Below the pieces are notes generated by a model. It was given only the letters and a program-made list of their open reading frames with translations. It was not told where the DNA came from and made no database searches. Made by a program: the position numbers and the translations under genes. Positions 60,878 to 64,000 of a DNA stretch of 64,000 nt are shown here, piece by piece (positions within the stretch are counted from its first letter, which is position 1; each line of letters starts with the position of its first letter). Source of the DNA: Bacillus sp. 1NLA3E (lineage in GTDB: Bacteria > Bacillota > Bacilli > Bacillales > Cytobacillaceae); the NCBI RefSeq assembly GCF_000242895.2, contig NC_021171.1:468001-532000 (forward strand), in the 5' to 3' direction.

Positions 60878-62098
60878 ATGGATAAACCAAAACTATGGAC
60901 TAAGGATTTTATAAATATCACTACTATCAGCTTTTTTATCTTTTTAGCATTTTATATCTTATTAACAGCACTTCCGATTCAATTAACGAAAGAATTTGGC
61001 GGTGGTGTGGATCAGGCTGGTTTATTATTAACTTTATTTTTAATTGCGGCTATTGTTATTCGGCCATTTGCTGGGAAGTGGGTAAGTCCAGGATCACAGA
61101 AGAAAATTCTGATTTATTCTTCAGCAGCATTTTTTATTGCAACACTATTTTATCCATTTGTAACTAATATTTGGGCATTATTTATTTTGCGGATTATTCA
61201 TGGACTAACATTTGGGGTTATTACAACTGCAAAAGGAACAATCAGTGCTGTTATCATACCAGACTCAAGACGTGGAGAGGGATTGAGTTGGTTCTCATTA
61301 GCAATGGGGTTAGCAATGGTTATTGGTCCAGTTATAGGGCTTAACTTAGCCAATATTGGAGCCTACAACACTGCATACATTCTTTGTATTGTCATTTCAG
61401 CATTAAATATCTTCCTATCAATGACTATCAATGTTCCGGAGCAAGAACAACTTGAAAAAGCTTCAAAGACGGGTAAAAAATTTAGTCTCGATGATTTGGT
61501 TGATAAAAAGGCTGCGCCATTTGCACTTGTAATATTTATTTTAGCATGTGGATACTCAGGTATTGCCTCATTCTTAGCTTTGTATGCGCAAGAAATTAAC
61601 CTTATAAAAGCCGCTAGTACGTTCTTTATTCTTTATGCAGGCTTAATGTTTATCTTCCGGCCATTTACAGGTGTATGGGCTGACCGTTACGGGGCAAACA
61701 AAATTGTTTATCCTTGTATTATTTTATTTGCCATTGGGATGGTTATGCTCTCATTGCCTCAAACAGCAGTTATTATGATTCTGGCAGGTGCAATCATTGG
61801 AATTGGGTATGGCTCTGTTACACCAATACTTCAAACACAGGTTATTAGTTCTGTTGAAAAACATCGTGTCGGAATCGCCAATTCGTTGTTCTTCAATTCA
61901 ATGGATTTAGGAATGGCTATTGGTGCATTTGTGCTGGGAATTGTGGCAAAATCATTCAGTTATGGTAGTGTTTTTATCTCTGGAATTGCACTTATTATCG
62001 TAGGAGGCATAGCCTACTTCGCTTTAGCAAGCGGGAAGGAAAAAGAGGGTCGCCGTGCAGTTGAATTGAAGTCTTTGGTTGAAATTAAAAATAAATAA
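60878..62098 (+). CDS. MFS transporter (YybF-like), divergent from LysR gene
   Basis: This ~406-residue, 12-TM protein has the MFS loop VIRPFAGKWVSPGSQKKIL and a domain-junction motif FRPFTGVWADRYGANKI. The C-terminal tail is charged. ATG 60878 (MDKPKLWTK) follows AAGGGGG by 10 bases; an earlier ATG at 60839 lacks an RBS. Control by the adjacent LysR protein is likely; the substrate is unknown. Confidence 0.85.
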   Translation: MDKPKLWTKDFINITTISFFIFLAFYILLTALPIQLTKEFGGGVDQAGLLLTLFLIAAIVIRPFAGKWVSPGSQKKILIYSSAAFFIATLFYPFVTNIWALFILRIIHGLTFGVITTAKGTISAVIIPDSRRGEGLSWFSLAMGLAMVIGPVIGLNLANIGAYNTAYILCIVISALNIFLSMTINVPEQEQLEKASKTGKKFSLDDLVDKKAAPFALVIFILACGYSGIASFLALYAQEINLIKAASTFFILYAGLMFIFRPFTGVWADRYGANKIVYPCIILFAIGMVMLSLPQTAVIMILAGAIIGIGYGSVTPILQTQVISSVEKHRVGIANSLFFNSMDLGMAIGAFVLGIVAKSFSYGSVFISGIALIIVGGIAYFALASGKEKEGRRAVELKSLVEIKNK

Positions 62099-62382
62099 AA
62101 AAATTGTTCATGTGCCTGTCTTCTAGTTAATTTTTATACTTGGAGTCAGGCTTTCTATCTTATAAAACTTTTTCTTTTTCATTCTTCTAATCCCACTATG
62201 TCATTCATTTCTAATATATTTTCATATACAAACATCCTGGATTAAAAAGTTCATGAAATAGAATAAAACTATTCCGTAAACAAGGTATATCCTTAAAGTA
62301 GATTATATTTTATTACAAAGAAAAAGATAGGTAAAATAACTATCCATCTTGATTATATGAAATAAGAAAGGAGAAAGAGCCA
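62099..62382. other. Intergenic region, weak hairpin only
   Basis: A GCCTG...CAGGC hairpin (about 62116-62151) may terminate the MFS transcript. The remainder is AT-rich, with no gene seen. Confidence 0.4.
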
Positions 62383-62859
62383 ATGCAAGTGCGCGATTTT
62401 ATGATTCGAAGAATATTTACGGCAAAGCCTTCAACAACTGTCAAAGAATTAATTTCTATTCTTGAAACCAATCGAATTGGTGGTGTACCAGTCGTTGACG
62501 ATAAAGGTAATTTAGTAGGCATTGTTTCAGATGGGGATATCGTACGTTTTCTTTCTCCAAATAAAGAGAAAATTTATTTGGCTTACTATATTTCGTATAT
62601 AGAAGAAGCTCAAAAAATAGAAGATGTTTTAAGAAAAAGATTGAATACTCCTATTGAAGATATTATGGTAAAGAAAAATATTAAGACTTTAGCACCTGAT
62701 GATGATTTTGAAAGCGCTATACGTTTAATATCCAGACATCATTTTAAAAAGATTCCTGTAGTGAATGGAGCAGGTAGAGTTGTAGGGATTATAAGCCGCG
62801 GGGATATTATCCATAATTTATCTAAATCCATATTTAATGAAGAATCAATCCAGGAATAA
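62383..62859 (+). CDS. Two-CBS-domain protein
   Basis: This 158-residue protein consists of a tandem CBS pair (MIRRIFTAKPSTTVKELISI ... GGVPVVDDKGNLVGIVSDGD and IKTLAPDDDFESAIRLI ... KIPVVNGAGRVVGIISRGD) with an insert of about 35 residues between. Free-standing CBS pairs bind adenine nucleotides such as AMP, ATP or c-di-AMP and regulate partners. RBS AAAGGAGAAAG. No partner is obvious. Confidence 0.9.
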   Translation: MQVRDFMIRRIFTAKPSTTVKELISILETNRIGGVPVVDDKGNLVGIVSDGDIVRFLSPNKEKIYLAYYISYIEEAQKIEDVLRKRLNTPIEDIMVKKNIKTLAPDDDFESAIRLISRHHFKKIPVVNGAGRVVGIISRGDIIHNLSKSIFNEESIQE

Positions 62860-63202
62860 TAGACTATATACTCACCTGCACCCCATGTGTTGCCACATAT
62901 ACTCAGGACACGTGTAGTGCATTGTTAAGCTTATTTTATTTTAGTATAAAACTTGCCCAGTCTTATGACTGGGCTTTAGTCTTTAACCGGTACTTTAGTA
63001 AGCGTCAAATAGTTCTCACCTTCATGGATAATACTATATATAATGGCGCTGCTCTTGTACCGGTGTATTTGCGGAGAACCTATTTTTCCTTTAATATTCT
63101 TAAGAACTTAAAAGGAATAATGATTTTTTAGTGTTAGTGAAGCAGGCGCAAAAGCAAATGCCATTTGTTTGAGTATCGTAGAATCGGTCAAAGGTAACGG
63201 CG
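62860..63202. other. Intergenic region with a decayed rlmCD-like end and a terminator
   Basis: At 62897-62936 GGACACGTGTAGTGCATTGT and following bases read GHV-stop-CIVKLIL in the RlmCD frame. GCCCAGTC/GACTGGGC (62952-62972) is a terminator-like hairpin. No gene is seen. Confidence 0.4.
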
Positions 63203-63231
63203 AAAACATTCATTTTATTCCGATGAATGTC
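63203..63231 (-). terminator. Terminator of the chemoreceptor gene
   Basis: On the reverse strand ACATTCATC pairs with GATGAATGT-like arms around GGAATAAA; TTTTC follows. Confidence 0.55.
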
Positions 63232-64000
63232 TTATTTTAGTTTTTCAAATTGTGTATCCATTTTGATAATTACTTGGCCTACATCTCCTACTTTTTTTGT
63301 TTGAGCCTCAATACCATTATATAATTCTTCTGTTTTCTTAAGAACATTTTCTACTTCTAATGAAATTTCCTTTCCGTAACTTGCTTGGTTATTCGTTGCA
63401 ATTGTCATTTCTCTAATCATTTCTTTCATGGAATTAATATTTCGAGCTATTTCCTCAGATGTATGCCCTTGTTCCTTTGTTGCATTGGTCACAGAGCCAG
63501 ATTGATTGGTTACATCCTCTACTGCAGCAACTATTGCCTGGCTAACCATAGCTTGTTCAGAGGTTGCAATAGAAATCTGTTGAACTTGTTCTTTTATATT
63601 GAGGATACTGTTAACAATTTCTTCAGCAGTGATTGACTCATCTTTCGTAGAATGAGTCATTTCCATTGCCAGTTTCTTAGCATTTTCAACTGACTTTATA
63701 ATAGATTCACTCTTAGTGCTTTGTTCCACTGTTGCTTTTGCAATTTGTTTCATTTCCTCTGTTACTCGAGCAATCCCCTCTGTAATTTTCTTAATCGCCT
63801 GATTCGTTTTTTCAGCTAGTAGATTTCCTTCATTAACCTTTTCGGTACCTTCTTTTATAGTGGAGACTGCAATAGTAGTTTCCGCTTGAATTCCATTGAT
63901 TAGTTTAGCAATTTCTTTCGTGGCTTTTGCAGATCGTTCAGCTAGTTTACGGACTTCTTCGGCAACCACTGCAAAACCCTTTCCGTGTTCTCCTGCTCGT
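63232..64000 (-). CDS. Methyl-accepting chemotaxis protein, C-terminal part (truncated by window)
   Basis: The frame stays open to the window edge (RAGEHGKGFAVVAEEVRKLAERS), so the N-terminal sensor and the hairpin tip core lie outside. What is visible is the descending arm of the MCP signalling coiled coil (about 256 residues), with heptad repeats and Glu/Gln pairs at likely methylation sites. It signals to CheA/CheW. The ligand cannot be inferred. Confidence 0.93.
   Translation of the reverse strand, partial: RAGEHGKGFAVVAEEVRKLAERSAKATKEIAKLINGIQAETTIAVSTIKEGTEKVNEGNLLAEKTNQAIKKITEGIARVTEEMKQIAKATVEQSTKSESIIKSVENAKKLAMEMTHSTKDESITAEEIVNSILNIKEQVQQISIATSEQAMVSQAIVAAVEDVTNQSGSVTNATKEQGHTSEEIARNINSMKEMIREMTIATNNQASYGKEISLEVENVLKKTEELYNGIEAQTKKVGDVGQVIIKMDTQFEKLK

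Overview
The window is chromosomal DNA from a low-GC, spore-forming Bacillaceae bacterium related to, but not, Bacillus subtilis. Evidence includes an alpha/beta-type small acid-soluble spore protein, the cortex enzyme PdaA, a DUF1360 (YjcA-like) protein, strong GGAGG ribosome binding sites with many TTG/GTG starts, and B. subtilis-like gene neighbourhoods (dctB/S/R/P, lia, yfkK-H-F-E-D, rlmCD/yefA with an adjacent serine recombinase). No rRNA, tRNA or CRISPR array was seen.

Layout. 0-7 kb: end of an ABC exporter, a spore protein, an exonuclease/nucleotidyltransferase pair, an ammonium transporter whose promoter is flanked by TnrA/GlnR-type boxes, and an intact IS4-family element that split a membrane-protein gene from its terminator. 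7-12.2 kb: the C4-dicarboxylate system (DctP permease, DctB binding protein, DctSR two-component system). 12.3-17.5 kb: a sensory/redox block with a histidine kinase, a polyferredoxin membrane protein and an HD-GYP phosphodiesterase. The kinase and the phosphodiesterase share one unnamed N-terminal membrane sensor domain. The block ends with a tiny Cys-Trp-Trp-Cys peptide gene followed by a PqqD-like/M50 membrane protease, which looks like an undescribed processed-peptide (RiPP-like) locus. 17.7-31.5 kb: mostly housekeeping and stress genes (RNA helicase, Cys/Met PLP enzyme, a LiaI-LiaH-LiaF-LiaS-LiaR cell-envelope stress operon, flippase, BI-1 protein, MscL, QueF, acylphosphatase, AmpS, Na+/H+ antiporter). 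31.5-47.4 kb: topoisomerase III, the biofilm switch sinI/sinR, mapB, and the yfk cluster with a ZosA-type metal ATPase and the ChaA exchanger. 47.6-52.9 kb: class I fumarase, PdaA, AlkA, RlmCD.

The most striking regulatory feature is a canonical c-di-GMP-I (GEMM) riboswitch at about 35,966-36,060, directly upstream of a 42-residue SinI-like antirepressor gene and convergent to sinR. It would wire second-messenger level to SinR, the biofilm master repressor. The HD-GYP protein at 15 kb is a candidate enzyme acting on the same messenger.

52.85-59.7 kb (and possibly to 62.95 kb) is an integrated island at the 3' end of rlmCD, the site occupied by yefBC in B. subtilis. It has a serine recombinase broken by one missing base and three downstream sequences resembling the rlmCD 3' end. 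Its cargo is poorly characterised: a two-TM protein, a DUF6994-like protein and a DUF3800-like protein, plausible defence genes. LysR/MFS and CBS-domain genes follow, and the window ends inside a chemoreceptor gene. Across the window, a ~185-bp Bacillaceae interspersed repeat occurs in six full, truncated or decayed copies. A second repeat type precedes liaF, and a 51-bp minisatellite sits inside a cassette bounded by inverted repeats.
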